A program made the translations under genes and the position numbers. DNA of 64,000 bases, from assembly GCA_001899175.1 (NCBI GenBank), contig MKVH01000003.1, positions 20,690 through 84,689 on the forward strand, read 5' to 3'. Positions 8,067 through 17,995 of this stretch are shown piece after piece. The notes under the pieces were generated by a model. That model was not told where the DNA came from. It searched no databases and was given only the letters and a program-made list of their open reading frames with translations. Each line of letters starts with the position of its first letter. Position 1 is the stretch's first letter. Origin of the DNA: Candidatus Kapaibacterium thiocyanatum. Lineage in GTDB: Bacteria > Bacteroidota > Ignavibacteria > Kapaibacteriales > Kapaibacteriaceae.

Positions 8067-9491
8067 TCATGACCAGAGGGCATCGGGATCCATACCGCCG
8101 AATGGCGGCGTAGATATCGGTCCTGTTTCACCGAGCATGTATGGACGGGCCTGACGCGGAATGACGACGCGTGTTCCGGGCAGGCGTTCGCGTGTGCAGA
8201 GCGCAAGCATGTCACATGCGTCAGGCTCGCCATGCATGATGACGAGGGTCGAGGGCCTGACGTCGGTGATCAATCCGAGCAGACCGTCGAGAGAGGCGTG
8301 TGCGGAGAAGCGCAGACGTTCGATCTGGCAACTGCGTCGGGTTTCCTTGCCGGCGAACGTGAATGCCTTGTCCGGTTGGGAGTGAAGGAGTTCGTATCCG
8401 GGCGACTCGGGATCCTGATATCCGATGAAGGCGATTCCGAAATTCGGCTTCCGCATGAAGGCCGTTGCCAGGGCGAAGGAAACGGTTCCCTTGTTCATCA
8501 TTCCGCTCGGTGCCACGACGATGGAAGGGTGCTTCATGTAGGGTCCGTTGAACAGCGTATCGAAGTGGATACGCTCCTGCGGAATGTCCGACACCTCGAA
8601 GCCGGGAACACGCATGGGATCGCTATAGCAGTACTGGTCGTAGATCTTGTTGATTCGTACACCCATGCCGACGGTGAAGATCGGAATGCGCGGAATCGAT
8701 CCTTTCTGCATCAACGAATGAAGGATTCCGAGAGTCTCCTGCGTCTTGCCGAGTGCGAATGAAGGAATGAGGACGGAGCCGTTGGCGTTGGTGATGCGGT
8801 TGATGAAGGCGGCCAGACGCTTGGCTTCGCCCTTGTAGTCGTTCGGACGATCGACGGCGGCATTCGTCGCCTCCGTGATCAGTACGTCTACATGCTTCCG
8901 CGGTACCCGTGCTTTCGGGATGATGGTCTGGTCGTCGAACTGGATGTCGCCCGTATGCATGATGCGCAGGCCACCGCATTCGAGGGTGATGCTCGCCGAT
9001 CCGAGAATATGTCCGGACCAATGATAGGTGATGGCTACATCCGAGCGTCCATCGTATCCACGCAGCAGGAAGGGTTCATCGTAGGGCACGGCTTCGAAGG
9101 CATGGCGCAGAAGCTCGATGGTATCGCGTTTGTAGAATTCCAGGGCCTGGTCGGAAAACCATGTGCGGATGTCCGTCTTGAGCAGCTTCGCTCCGTTGTG
9201 CAGCATGATATGGCTGAGATCGCGGGTCGCATGCGTCATCACGGTACGGAGATGCGGAAGACGTCGCATGACGTATGGCAGGGCTCCAAGATGATCCGTG
9301 TGGGCATGCGTGATCAGCAGGGCGTCGGTCGGCCGTGATGCGAGTGCATCGATATCCGGGAACGCTGCCGCCGTCCGGTCCTTCGGATGAAGGCCGGCAT
9401 CGATGATGATTCCCGTACCGTCGAGATTGAGGTAGCAGGAATTGGCACCGATTTCCTCGGCGCCACCGAGGAGAAGGAGTTCGGCGGTCAT
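8067..9491 (-). CDS. Beta-CASP metallo-beta-lactamase nuclease (CPSF/RNase J-like)
   Basis: This 474-residue cytoplasmic protein has the metallo-beta-lactamase signature THAHTDHLG (His62, His64, Asp66, His67) followed by later His/Asp metal ligands in HTGDIQFDD and the beta-CASP insertion, ending with the VIMHGEPDA block. The family contains RNA 3'-end processing endonucleases and 5' exonucleases, so a role in mRNA decay or processing is likely. Length fits CPSF73-like bacterial proteins better than full RNase J (about 550 aa). The start at 9491 was chosen because the metal-binding fold begins there and a promoter-like CATTTTTG lies 5 nt upstream. It is transcribed away from the CRISPR-like array. 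Confidence 0.85.
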   Translation of the reverse strand: MTAELLLLGGAEEIGANSCYLNLDGTGIIIDAGLHPKDRTAAAFPDIDALASRPTDALLITHAHTDHLGALPYVMRRLPHLRTVMTHATRDLSHIMLHNGAKLLKTDIRTWFSDQALEFYKRDTIELLRHAFEAVPYDEPFLLRGYDGRSDVAITYHWSGHILGSASITLECGGLRIMHTGDIQFDDQTIIPKARVPRKHVDVLITEATNAAVDRPNDYKGEAKRLAAFINRITNANGSVLIPSFALGKTQETLGILHSLMQKGSIPRIPIFTVGMGVRINKIYDQYCYSDPMRVPGFEVSDIPQERIHFDTLFNGPYMKHPSIVVAPSGMMNKGTVSFALATAFMRKPNFGIAFIGYQDPESPGYELLHSQPDKAFTFAGKETRRSCQIERLRFSAHASLDGLLGLITDVRPSTLVIMHGEPDACDMLALCTRERLPGTRVVIPRQARPYMLGETGPISTPPFGGMDPDALWS

Positions 9492-9496
9492 GGGTG

Positions 9497-9504
9497 CAAA
9501 AATG
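9497..9504 (-). promoter_or_regulatory. Near-match -7 promoter element
   Basis: On the minus strand CATTTTTG (one mismatch to TAnnTTTG) stands 5 nt upstream of the nuclease start codon. The position would give a leaderless or nearly leaderless mRNA. Confidence 0.4.
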
Positions 9505-9611
9505 CACACGGACCGGTATCCGGGGTAGAAATGTCGTAATGATCCCGTCCGTACCATCCGCGCCACGATGGGGCATGCCGCTCCGTCCGGAGGGTTACGG
9601 GCATGCACCTG

Positions 9612-10320
9612 TGGCCCATTCCTGCGTGTGCGGATGATACAAGACGATCGCACTGAACCTCCAGTTGTACGGCTCGCTCACGCCTACGGGGGTGATACGT
9701 ATGGCCTGCTTCCGGTGTTCCTCCAGTGCAGGTTCATCCTCGCGTGCATGAGACCATGATACGGTACGACCGGCGAAGGCCGGTTTCCTCGGTCCATCCC
9801 CCCCCCCCCCCATGGGCGGGTGGTACGAGCGTGGTGGGCAGCTCACGATCAATGACGTCGGTTCATCCCCGCGTGCGCAGGTGACAGATTCAGTTGCGCG
9901 GTGACGTCGATGAGCCGTTCGGTTCATCCCCGCGTGCGCGGGTGACGGAGTTTCGCCTCCTCCTCTTTCGTGCGCGTCGCCGGTTCATCCCCGCGTGCGC
10001 GGGTGACGGACACCGTATTTGTCATCGGTTGCCGAGAGGACCGGTTCATTTCCACGTGTGCAGGCGACAGGATGATCCACTGGTGCATATCCGTAGGCAG
10101 TGGCGGCATCCTCGGGTTCATTTCCGCATGCGCCCGTAATACGGCTGCTTCATGCTCTTGTGTCGGAAGGTAGGCGGATTATCCCTGCGTGCACGGTAGC
10201 ATCCGCCCGTATAGTCGCCGACGTGGCGCGGTTCATTCCCACATGCGCGGGCTGGGTCCTCGTCAACGGTATGCGACCTCGGGACGGAGATCCATTCCCG
10301 CATGCGCGGGCTGGGTACAT
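9612..10320. CRISPR. Degenerate orphan CRISPR-like array, type I-E-like repeats
   Basis: The best copies begin at 9859, 9920 and 9981 and contain GGTTCATCCCCGCGTGCG followed by CGGGTGAC, a GC-rich hairpin repeat like those of type I-E arrays. Starts 9859, 9920, 9981 and 10042 are exactly 61 nt apart, the type I-E repeat-plus-spacer period. Weaker copies begin near 9612, 9670, 9730, 9790, 10114, 10175, 10229 and 10288, with spacings of 54-72 nt. The outer copies have many substitutions; the one at 9790 has lost its centre to a run of 14 C. No cas gene is in the window. There are about 11-12 copies in all. It looks like a decaying, cas-less array, though a degenerate dispersed repeat cannot be ruled out. 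Confidence 0.6.
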
Positions 10321-10394
10321 CCTACAGTAGTGTTTCCTGCTCCGGTATCACGTAATCAGGCTTATGATCGTGCGGGTCCTTGTCGCCTTCGTCG

Positions 10395-10409
10395 GTTCCA
10401 TAATGGAAC
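10395..10409. promoter_or_regulatory. 15-bp perfect palindrome upstream of the mutase/copper genes
   Basis: GTTCCAT, A, ATGGAAC. It lies 130-140 bp upstream of the -7 element at 10538, in a 250-bp stretch (10321-10571) where I see no gene. It could be a regulator-binding site. It does not match copper-regulator operators I know. Confidence 0.25.
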
Positions 10410-10537
10410 GGAACCTGTATGCAGCAGTATTCAAATCGCCGGCGATCCTGTTTGTCCTGCATCGTCCTGTCATCCAGCGTCCAAATCCACTATCGCCCGT
10501 CAAACCTGTAGACGACCGCTGTTCTACCCCCCATCCG

Positions 10538-10545
10538 TAGCTTTG
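10538..10545 (+). promoter_or_regulatory. Bacteroidetes-type -7 promoter element
   Basis: TAGCTTTG is a perfect TAnnTTTG match, 26 nt before the ATG at 10572 and followed by GGAG as ribosome binding site. It probably drives the mutase activator-copZ-copA run. Confidence 0.6.
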
Positions 10546-10571
10546 CAGACTTGATCATCTGGAGAACAACC

Positions 10572-11972
10572 ATGCAGGCTCCGCAACCGTACAAACTCAA
10601 GCACAAGATCCGGATCGTGACGGCGGCGTCATTGTTCGATGGCCACGACGCAGCCATCAACGTGATGAGACGGATCATCCAGGCCACCGGTGCTGAAGTC
10701 ATCCATCTCGGACATAACAGATCCGTCGCCGAAGTGGTCGACTGTGCCATCCAGGAAGATGCTCAGGCGATAGCCATGACGTCGTATCAGGGTGGCCACG
10801 TCGAGTACTTCCAGTACATGTACGATCTGCTGAAGGAACGGGGCGCAGGACATATCCGCATCTTCGGTGGCGGAGGAGGTACGATTCTGCCGACGGAAAT
10901 CGAACACCTGCATGGCTATGGCATCACGAGGTTGTACTCTCCGGACGACGGTCGTTCCCTCGGCCTGCAGGGGATGATCAATGATCTGGTGGAGCGGTCG
11001 GACTACATTCCGCCCGATGTCTTCGGTGACGATCTCGAGGATGCTGTCTCGGCACGGAATCCTCTGGCGCTGGCCCAGGCCATCTCCTTCGCCGAGCGCG
11101 GTGCCTACGACAAGGTCGCCTTCGTCAAGGGTACGAAGCGCGCGCCGGTTCTCGGCATCACGGGTACGGGTGGCGCGGGCAAGTCGTCGCTCACCGATGA
11201 AATCGTACGACGCTTCCTCGAGGATTTCACCGACAAGACGATCGCCGTCGTCTCGGTCGATCCGTCGAAACGGAAGACGGGTGGGGCTCTGCTCGGCGAC
11301 CGTATCCGGATGAACGCCGTGAGCAATGGCCGCGTCTACATGCGTTCGTTCGCTACCCGCGAGGCCAACGTCGCGATGAACAAGAACGTCACCGATGCCA
11401 TCGACGTCCTGTCCTATGCAGGCTTCGATCTCATCATCGTGGAAACGGCCGGTATCGGCCAGAGCGATTCGCAGATCACGGACGTCGCCGATGTGTCGAT
11501 GTACGTGATGACGCCGGAATACGGTGCCGCGAGCCAGCTCGAGAAGATCGACATGATCGACTATGCAGACATCATCGCACTGAACAAGTTCGACAAGCGC
11601 GGTGCACTGGATGCCCTGCGTGACGTGAAGAAGCAATATCAGCGGAGCAGACAGTTGTTCAACCGCAAGCCGGACGAAATGCCGGTCTACGGTACGATCG
11701 CTTCGCAATTCAACGATCCCGGTGCGAATACGCTCTATCGCTCCCTCATCGACGCACTGGTGCACAAGTGCGGTCTCGACTGGGCGTCGACGTATACCGT
11801 CACCGACGAAATGAGCGAAAAGATCTACATCATCCCACCCGATCGCACGCGCTATCTGGCCGAAATCGTTGAAGAGAACCAGCGATACGACCGATATGCC
11901 GGGCAACAGGCCGATCTCGCTCGTCGGCTCTGGCGACTGCGTGGTGCGATTGACGAAATGAAAGGAACTTGA
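10572..11972 (+). CDS. B12-binding plus MeaB-type G-domain protein (N-terminal half of split IcmF)
   Basis: This 466-residue protein joins two parts. Residues 10-145 are a cobalamin-binding Rossmann domain with SLFDGHDAA (Asp23, His25; the lower-ligand motif) and a GGGGGT loop. Residues 190-460 are a MeaB/ArgK-type GTPase with P-loop GTGGAGKSS (about 198-206), ETAGIGQSD as switch II and NKFD for guanine. This order and these motifs match the N-terminal part of fused isobutyryl-CoA mutase IcmF, where the G domain loads and protects adenosylcobalamin. Full IcmF is about 1100 residues; here the mutase domain is a separate gene at 15835. GGAG precedes the ATG. The stop is 1 nt from copZ. Confidence 0.85.
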   Translation: MQAPQPYKLKHKIRIVTAASLFDGHDAAINVMRRIIQATGAEVIHLGHNRSVAEVVDCAIQEDAQAIAMTSYQGGHVEYFQYMYDLLKERGAGHIRIFGGGGGTILPTEIEHLHGYGITRLYSPDDGRSLGLQGMINDLVERSDYIPPDVFGDDLEDAVSARNPLALAQAISFAERGAYDKVAFVKGTKRAPVLGITGTGGAGKSSLTDEIVRRFLEDFTDKTIAVVSVDPSKRKTGGALLGDRIRMNAVSNGRVYMRSFATREANVAMNKNVTDAIDVLSYAGFDLIIVETAGIGQSDSQITDVADVSMYVMTPEYGAASQLEKIDMIDYADIIALNKFDKRGALDALRDVKKQYQRSRQLFNRKPDEMPVYGTIASQFNDPGANTLYRSLIDALVHKCGLDWASTYTVTDEMSEKIYIIPPDRTRYLAEIVEENQRYDRYAGQQADLARRLWRLRGAIDEMKGT

Positions 11973-11973
11973 G

Positions 11974-12201
11974 ATGACGACCACACTGATCATCGAAGGA
12001 ATGACCTGCCAGCATTGCATCAGGTCCATAGAACGAGCCCTGGCGAAGATCGACGGAGTGACCGTCGATGCCGTCGACATCGGCAAGGCCACCGTCACGT
12101 ACGATGAAGCCATCGTGAATACCGATCGCTTCGCTGAAGCGATCGGGAATGCCGGATACGCACTTGTCTCAACAACGATCACACATGCTGTGGCACTGTA
12201 A
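11974..12201 (+). CDS. copZ: Heavy-metal-associated (HMA) copper chaperone
   Basis: This 75-residue protein is a single HMA domain with the metal site GMTCQHC (Cys12, Cys15). It would bind Cu(I) in the cytoplasm and hand it to the P-type ATPase encoded next. Its ATG is 1 nt after the stop of the B12/G-domain gene and its TAA overlaps the ATG of copA (TAATG), so all three are likely translated from one mRNA. A mercury or other soft-metal role is possible but less likely given the neighbouring ATPase. Confidence 0.85.
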   Translation: MTTTLIIEGMTCQHCIRSIERALAKIDGVTVDAVDIGKATVTYDEAIVNTDRFAEAIGNAGYALVSTTITHAVAL

Positions 12202-14399
12202 TGTCTACCACAGTGACGCTTCCCGTACAGGGCATGACCTGTGCGTCGTGCGTCGCCCGCATCGAGCGATCGCTGCAGCATACACCCGGCGTGGAAAGCG
12301 CCAGAGCCAACCTGGCCACCGATAACGTTACCATCACCTACGACCCGACGACCGTCACCACCGACACGATGGCTTCGGTCCTGCACGAACAGGGCTATGA
12401 AGTCATCCTTCCGAAGACGGACTCCACGACGTCGGCGCCCACCGATCATCAAACAGAAGAATATCGCCGCCTGGTGCAGGATTTGCGCCGGGCACTGGCC
12501 CTTGCCGTACCCGTATTCCTTCTGACGATGGGCGCCATGTGGCCTCCCTTCCTGGACGCGTTCGGCGGGAACATGGACATCATCAATACCGTAGCGCTGA
12601 TCCTGGTAACGATCCTGGTCGCCGGCCCGGGCCGCAGATTCTTCTCGATCGCATGGCGACTCGTCAAACACGGTACCGCCGACATGAATACGCTCGTGGC
12701 CGTCGGTACCGGTGCGGCATACCTCTATAGCGCTGCCGCCGTCCTGTTTCCCCATGCCCTGGGGCATGCCCACGAATCACATCTGTACTTCGATACGGCC
12801 TCCACGATCGTCGCCCTCATCCTCCTCGGCCGTGTGCTCGAAGCACGTGCGAAGCGGCGGACGACGGAAGCGATCCGCGAGCTGATGACGCTCCAACCGT
12901 CCACGGCACTGCTGGTGCGCGACGGCCAGGACGTCACGGTGCCGATCGCCGATGTGGGCACCGGCGACATCCTGCGCGTACGGCCCGGCGAACGGATTCC
13001 CGTCGATGGCGAAGTCGTCGAAGGCACGACGTCGATCGACGAATCGATGATCACCGGCGAGAGCCTGCCGGTCGACAAGACAGCGGGATCGTCGGTAGCG
13101 GGTGGAACGCTCAACACGTCGGGTAGTGTCCTCATCAAGGCCACGGCCGTCGGCGCCGACATGTTCGTCGCCGCTATCGCACGGTCGGTGGAGGAAGCAC
13201 AGGCCAGCAAGCCGGCCATACAGGCTCTTGCCGACCGTATCGCAGGTGTCTTCGTCCCGATCGTCGTGGCGATCGCCGTCGTCACCTTCGTCGTGTGGCT
13301 GATCCTCGGTCAGGAAGTATCTGTGGCCATGATCAACGGCATCGCAGTGCTCATCATCGCCTGCCCCTGTGCGCTCGGTCTGGCCACACCTACGGCCGTG
13401 ATCGCCGCTACCGGGTCGGCGGCACGACGCGGAATCCTCGTACGGGATGCATCCGCTCTCGAGCTGGCCGCGCGGGTGGATACGGTCGTCTTCGACAAGA
13501 CCGGTACCCTGACGGAAGGACGTCCCGTGGTTTCCGAATGGCAGTGGGCCGATGGCGTCGACGTCGGACGTGTGAAAGGACTGGTAGCGGCACTGGAACG
13601 CTCCTCCGAACACCCTCTGGCCCAGGCAGTCGTGGTCTCCGTACCCGACGTGGTCCGGTTGGCCGTCGAGACCTTCGATGCCCGCGCCGGCTTCGGCGCC
13701 GTGGGAATCGTGGACGGTTCTATGGTCGTGGCCGGTAACGAAGCGCTGATGCGCGAATATTCCATCTGGAATGACTGGTTCGCCGGAATGCGCGACCGCA
13801 TGGCCGCACAGGGCAGTACGACGATCTGCGTCGGTATCGACGGACTGCCGGTAGCGGTGATCGCCGTGACGGACAGCGTCAAGGAACATGCCGTGGAAAC
13901 CGTCAGGACGCTCAGGGACCGGAACGTCCACGTCGTGATGCTCAGCGGCGATCATGAACGGGCCGCCCGTGCGGTGGCCACGAAGCTGGGTATCGACGAC
14001 GTCATCGCCGGTGTGCGACCCGAGGGTAAGGCCGATGCCATCGCCCGTCTCCAGGAACAGGGACGCATCGTGGCGATGGTCGGCGACGGCATCAACGACG
14101 CGCCGGCTCTCGCCCGGGCGGATGTCGGTATCGCCATGGGAACGGGAACGGATGCGGCCATGGCCTCGGCATCGGTCACGCTGCTACGAGGCGACGTGAG
14201 GCTCGTACCCTCCATGATCGGCGTCTCGCACCGTACGGTCGGCATCATCCGCCAGAACCTCTTCTGGGCCTTCGCCTACAATGTCGTGGGCATACCGATG
14301 GCTGCCCTGGGCCTGCTCAGTCCGATGATCGCCGCCGCCGCCATGGCGTTCTCGTCGGTGAGCGTGGTGACCAATTCGTTGCGCGCCAGAAAGGTCTGA
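12201..14399 (+). CDS. copA: Cu(I)-exporting P1B-type ATPase
   Basis: This 732-residue membrane protein has one N-terminal HMA domain (GMTCASC, Cys14 and Cys17), about eight transmembrane segments, the TGES actuator motif, the intramembrane CPC site at 388-390, the phosphorylation motif DKTGT with Asp432, an SEHPLA block in the nucleotide-binding domain, and [15 protein letters not shown] with this layout marks P1B-1 copper export from cytoplasm to periplasm. It overlaps copZ by one base. No copper regulator is visible in the window. Confidence 0.9.
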   Translation: MSTTVTLPVQGMTCASCVARIERSLQHTPGVESARANLATDNVTITYDPTTVTTDTMASVLHEQGYEVILPKTDSTTSAPTDHQTEEYRRLVQDLRRALALAVPVFLLTMGAMWPPFLDAFGGNMDIINTVALILVTILVAGPGRRFFSIAWRLVKHGTADMNTLVAVGTGAAYLYSAAAVLFPHALGHAHESHLYFDTASTIVALILLGRVLEARAKRRTTEAIRELMTLQPSTALLVRDGQDVTVPIADVGTGDILRVRPGERIPVDGEVVEGTTSIDESMITGESLPVDKTAGSSVAGGTLNTSGSVLIKATAVGADMFVAAIARSVEEAQASKPAIQALADRIAGVFVPIVVAIAVVTFVVWLILGQEVSVAMINGIAVLIIACPCALGLATPTAVIAATGSAARRGILVRDASALELAARVDTVVFDKTGTLTEGRPVVSEWQWADGVDVGRVKGLVAALERSSEHPLAQAVVVSVPDVVRLAVETFDARAGFGAVGIVDGSMVVAGNEALMREYSIWNDWFAGMRDRMAAQGSTTICVGIDGLPVAVIAVTDSVKEHAVETVRTLRDRNVHVVMLSGDHERAARAVATKLGIDDVIAGVRPEGKADAIARLQEQGRIVAMVGDGINDAPALARADVGIAMGTGTDAAMASASVTLLRGDVRLVPSMIGVSHRTVGIIRQNLFWAFAYNVVGIPMAALGLLSPMIAAAAMAFSSVSVVTNSLRARKV

Positions 14400-14400
14400 T

Positions 14401-14430
14401 TTGGCAGAAACGTGGTGCGGTGCGAGTTTG
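14401..14430 (+). promoter_or_regulatory. Possible promoter for the DUF4397 lipoprotein
   Basis: TTG at 14401-14403 and CGAGTTTG at 14423-14430 are 19 nt apart, the usual -33 to -7 spacing. The -7 half lacks the leading TA, so the match is weak. Confidence 0.25.
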
Positions 14431-14470
14431 CACGTCTACCAATACGTCACTACAACGAAACGGGGCTTCC

Positions 14471-15814
14471 ATGAAGGCATTACGGACGTCGCTTCTGCGC
14501 ACGGCACTCATTCTTGGATCGGTATTGCTGGTCGTCGCCTGCGGTGGTGACAACGGGAACAATCCGGCACCGAACATGACGAAGGTGCGTCTTCTGCATC
14601 TCGCCTACGATGCGGCACCCGTGGACTTCCGCGTGGACGGTCAGGTCGTTGCCTCGAACATCACGTTCAAGGAAAGCTCCGGCTATCAGAACGTCGCGGC
14701 TGGAATCAGGAAGCTCGGCATCTACGTCCAGGGGACGACGCGTCCTCTGATCGAATCGCAGGTGACGATCAGTGCGGACGTCGAATACACGCTGTTCGAC
14801 TTCCCGCCAGCCGCGGCATTCTCCGCTACGTTGCAGGAAGATCTGCGTCGCGGAGTGGGAAGCGTCAACAGCCGCATCCGCTTCGTCAACGCCACGACGG
14901 ACCAGGACCAGATGGCCATGTATATCGCAGGCCGTCCCGACATCCTGCTCGGTCCCAGCCTTCCCGCCCAGGTCACGCAACCGAAGGATCTGAAGGCAGG
15001 CAAGTATCGTTTCGAGATCATGAAGCCGGGTGATACGACGACGCTGATCACGTTCGACACGCTCGATCTTCAGCCCGGCGTCACCTATACGATCGTCGCC
15101 CACGGTACACGCGTCACGACCGATGCCTATCCCTTCGGACTGAGTGCCTTCGTCGACAGCGATGCCGGTACGCAGCGTATCGATCTGGTCGAACGCGTTC
15201 TCGAGGCGCGTGTCATGGCCATGCATGCCGTCGTTGGCGGTCCTGCCGTCAGCCTCGCGATCGATGGCAACGTCAAGGCCAGCAACGTCGCCTACTCCGG
15301 TTCGACGTCGTACTTCGATCTTGCCGGAGGTTCGCATCTGGTGACGGTGACGGCAGGTAGCGTACCGGTCCTCAACCAGAACGTCGTCGTCAACAACCGC
15401 CACACGTATACGATCATCGCGGCAGGAACGGCGATACCGGCCGACGTGAGGCCGATGCTCCTCGAAGACGAGACGATTCCCGACGATCAGCAGGCCCTCG
15501 TACGGTACATCAATCTCGGTCCCGATGCTCCGGCCCTCGACGTCCTCACGCCCCTCGGTCCGGGTAATGACTATCCCCTGCCGGGCATGGATAACATCGC
15601 CTTCCGTGGAGTCAGCCGCAGCGAGACGACGGGCAAGGCCTTCCTCAAGGTACCTCCTGGTACCATCGAACTCAAGTTCCGTGAACACGGAACGGACAGC
15701 GTCCGGTTCTCCGTCAGCGGCGTGAAGTTCGAAGCAGGAAAGATCTACACGCTGTGGTCCGGCGGGCGTCTTGCAGACAGCACGGCCACGGCCTACGTCG
15801 TCAGTCATAACTGA
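14471..15814 (+). CDS. DUF4397-domain lipoprotein
   Basis: This 447-residue protein has a lipoprotein signal with lipobox Val-Val-Ala-Cys and then Gly-Gly-Asp spacer residues. It contains at least three DUF4397-type beta modules, recognisable by openings such as [38 protein letters not shown] and [16 protein letters not shown]. These domains are common in cell-envelope proteins of this phylum; their function is unknown. The ATG at 14471 gives a proper signal peptide; earlier in-frame starts do not. Only 20 bp separate it from the mutase gene, so the two may be co-transcribed. Confidence 0.8.
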   Translation: MKALRTSLLRTALILGSVLLVVACGGDNGNNPAPNMTKVRLLHLAYDAAPVDFRVDGQVVASNITFKESSGYQNVAAGIRKLGIYVQGTTRPLIESQVTISADVEYTLFDFPPAAAFSATLQEDLRRGVGSVNSRIRFVNATTDQDQMAMYIAGRPDILLGPSLPAQVTQPKDLKAGKYRFEIMKPGDTTTLITFDTLDLQPGVTYTIVAHGTRVTTDAYPFGLSAFVDSDAGTQRIDLVERVLEARVMAMHAVVGGPAVSLAIDGNVKASNVAYSGSTSYFDLAGGSHLVTVTAGSVPVLNQNVVVNNRHTYTIIAAGTAIPADVRPMLLEDETIPDDQQALVRYINLGPDAPALDVLTPLGPGNDYPLPGMDNIAFRGVSRSETTGKAFLKVPPGTIELKFREHGTDSVRFSVSGVKFEAGKIYTLWSGGRLADSTATAYVVSHN

Positions 15815-15834
15815 TATCCCGAAAGACAAAGGAC

Positions 15835-17838
15835 ATGAGCACAAAGGAACAGCGCGTGGCCCAGGCTCGCGCATTCACCGTGGAGGACATGGAGCAGCGC
15901 TATCGGGAAATCGAGGCGCAGTTGAACCATGAGGTGCGCACGATGATCGAACGGTGGGAGGACACGAAGGCTTCCTATCAGGGCGACTACTACACCTATT
16001 CGGTGCGTGGCAAGGAGATCAAGGTGAACAACTACACCGAGTCCCTTTCCCACACCCGTGTGCCCAAGATCGCCGTACCCCGGTTCTCCGATTGGGGTGA
16101 GATCGTTCGCTGGTGCATGCAGGAGAACTTTCCCGGAGAGTTCCCCTATACGGCCGGTGTCTATCCCTTCAAGCGTACGAACGAAGATCCCACGCGCATG
16201 TTCGCCGGGGAAGGCGGACCGGAGCGCACGAACCGCCGGTTCCATTATCTCTCGTTCGGCATGCCGGCAGCTCGGCTGTCCACTGCCTTCGACAGCGTGA
16301 CGCTCTATGGGGAGGACCCCGATCATCGTCCCGACATCTACGGAAAGATCGGCAACTCGGGCGTGAGCATCGCCACGCTCGACGATGCCAAGAAGCTCTA
16401 TTCCGGATTCGACCTGTGCGCCCCCACGACGTCGGTGTCCATGACCATCAACGGTCCTGCACCGATGCTCCTGGCCTTCTTCATGAATGCGGCGATCGAC
16501 CAGGAATGCGAGAAGTACATCGTCGCGAACGGACTCGTCGATGACGTGAATGCGCGTATCGATGCCATCTATCGCGAGAAGGGCCAGGCACGTCCGGTCT
16601 ACCGTCATGGCGATGGCAGCATGGAGCTGCCCGAGGGCAATACCGGTCTGGGCCTCATGCTGCTCGGTGTGACGGGTGACCAGGTGCTTCCCGCCGACGT
16701 CTACGAAGACTGCAAGGCCCGGGCCCTGCAGAGCGTCCGTGGCACGGTCCAGGCGGACATCCTGAAGGAAGACCAGGCGCAGAACACGTGCATTTTCTCC
16801 ACGGAGTTCGCACTGCGGATGATGGGCGACGTGCAGCAGTATTTCATCGATCGCAAGGTCCGCAACTTCTATTCGGTATCCATTTCCGGATACCATATCG
16901 CCGAGGCGGGAGCCAATCCCATCACGCAGCTTGCCTTCACGATGGCGAACGGCTTCACGTTCGTCGAATACTATCTCTCTCGCGGAATGCACATCGACGA
17001 TTTCGCGCCGAATCTCTCCTTCTTCTTCTCGAATGGCGTCGATCCGGAATACAGCGTCATCGGTCGCGTCGCCCGTCGTATCTGGGCCAAGGCCATGAAG
17101 CACAAGTACGGTGGCAACGAACGGTCGCAGATGCTGAAGTATCATATCCAGACGTCGGGCCGATCGCTCCACGCACAGGAGATCGACTTCAATGACATCC
17201 GCACCACGCTGCAGGCATTGTACGCCATCTACGACAACTGCAACTCCCTCCACACCAATGCCTACGACGAGGCAATCACGACGCCGACGGAAGAAAGCGT
17301 GCGCAGGGCCGTCGCCATCCAGCTCATCATCAACCGTGAGCTCGGTCTGGCGAAGAACGAGAATCCGATACAGGGATCGTTCATCATCGAGGAGCTGACG
17401 GATCTCGTGGAGGAAGCCGTGCTGACGGAATTCAGGCGCATCAGCGATCGCGGTGGTGTGCTCGGAGCGATGGAGAACATGTATCAGCGCAACAAGATCC
17501 AGGAAGAATCCCTCTACTACGAAACGCTCAAGCATACCGGTGAGTATCCCATCATCGGCGTCAATACGTTCCTCAGCTCGAAGGGATCTCCGACTGTCAT
17601 TCCGCAGGAAGTGATCAGGTCGACGAAGGACGAGAAGGAGCAGCAGATCGACAACGTCCATGCCTTCCAGCGCCGCAACGAAGGCGACGGTCCCGAAGCG
17701 CTCCGCGCCCTCAAGAACACGGCCGTCCACAACGAGAATATCTTCGCCGCATTGATGGAAGCTGCCAAGACCTGTTCGCTCGGACAGCTCACGCACGCAC
17801 TCTATCAGGTCGGTGGACAGTATCGCCGCAGCATGTGA
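15835..17838 (+). CDS. Adenosylcobalamin-dependent acyl-CoA mutase (C-terminal half of split IcmF)
   Basis: This 667-residue protein matches the substrate-binding TIM-barrel and linker of IcmF, with the blocks [47 protein letters not shown] and [13 protein letters not shown]. It lacks a B12-binding domain, which is supplied by the protein at 10572. In the substrate pocket Gln316 replaces the Arg that binds the methylmalonyl carboxylate in methylmalonyl-CoA mutase, pointing to isobutyryl/n-butyryl-CoA or a related uncharged acyl-CoA. The partner position is Tyr110, as in methylmalonyl-CoA mutase and unlike the Phe of known isobutyryl-CoA mutases. The start follows AAAGGA. The exact substrate is uncertain. 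Confidence 0.85.
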   Translation: MSTKEQRVAQARAFTVEDMEQRYREIEAQLNHEVRTMIERWEDTKASYQGDYYTYSVRGKEIKVNNYTESLSHTRVPKIAVPRFSDWGEIVRWCMQENFPGEFPYTAGVYPFKRTNEDPTRMFAGEGGPERTNRRFHYLSFGMPAARLSTAFDSVTLYGEDPDHRPDIYGKIGNSGVSIATLDDAKKLYSGFDLCAPTTSVSMTINGPAPMLLAFFMNAAIDQECEKYIVANGLVDDVNARIDAIYREKGQARPVYRHGDGSMELPEGNTGLGLMLLGVTGDQVLPADVYEDCKARALQSVRGTVQADILKEDQAQNTCIFSTEFALRMMGDVQQYFIDRKVRNFYSVSISGYHIAEAGANPITQLAFTMANGFTFVEYYLSRGMHIDDFAPNLSFFFSNGVDPEYSVIGRVARRIWAKAMKHKYGGNERSQMLKYHIQTSGRSLHAQEIDFNDIRTTLQALYAIYDNCNSLHTNAYDEAITTPTEESVRRAVAIQLIINRELGLAKNENPIQGSFIIEELTDLVEEAVLTEFRRISDRGGVLGAMENMYQRNKIQEESLYYETLKHTGEYPIIGVNTFLSSKGSPTVIPQEVIRSTKDEKEQQIDNVHAFQRRNEGDGPEALRALKNTAVHNENIFAALMEAAKTCSLGQLTHALYQVGGQYRRSM

Positions 17839-17995
17839 TGTGTCGCGGCGGAGGCCGGATCCGGTCGGCGCTTCGTACCCGGGCATGGGCACGAAAAGCA
17901 TGGTTCTCCGGATTCGACTTGTGCGTAAGTTAGAGGAGGGTGAGAGGCAGTAGCTGAGTGAGGGGTGTACAGCATCATCCATACGGGCAATTGCC

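Noticed and set aside
9892-10554. Short frames across the CRISPR-like region
   Set aside because: They repeat the same Pro/Arg/Gly-rich peptide because they translate the repeats. There is no ribosome binding site or conserved look.
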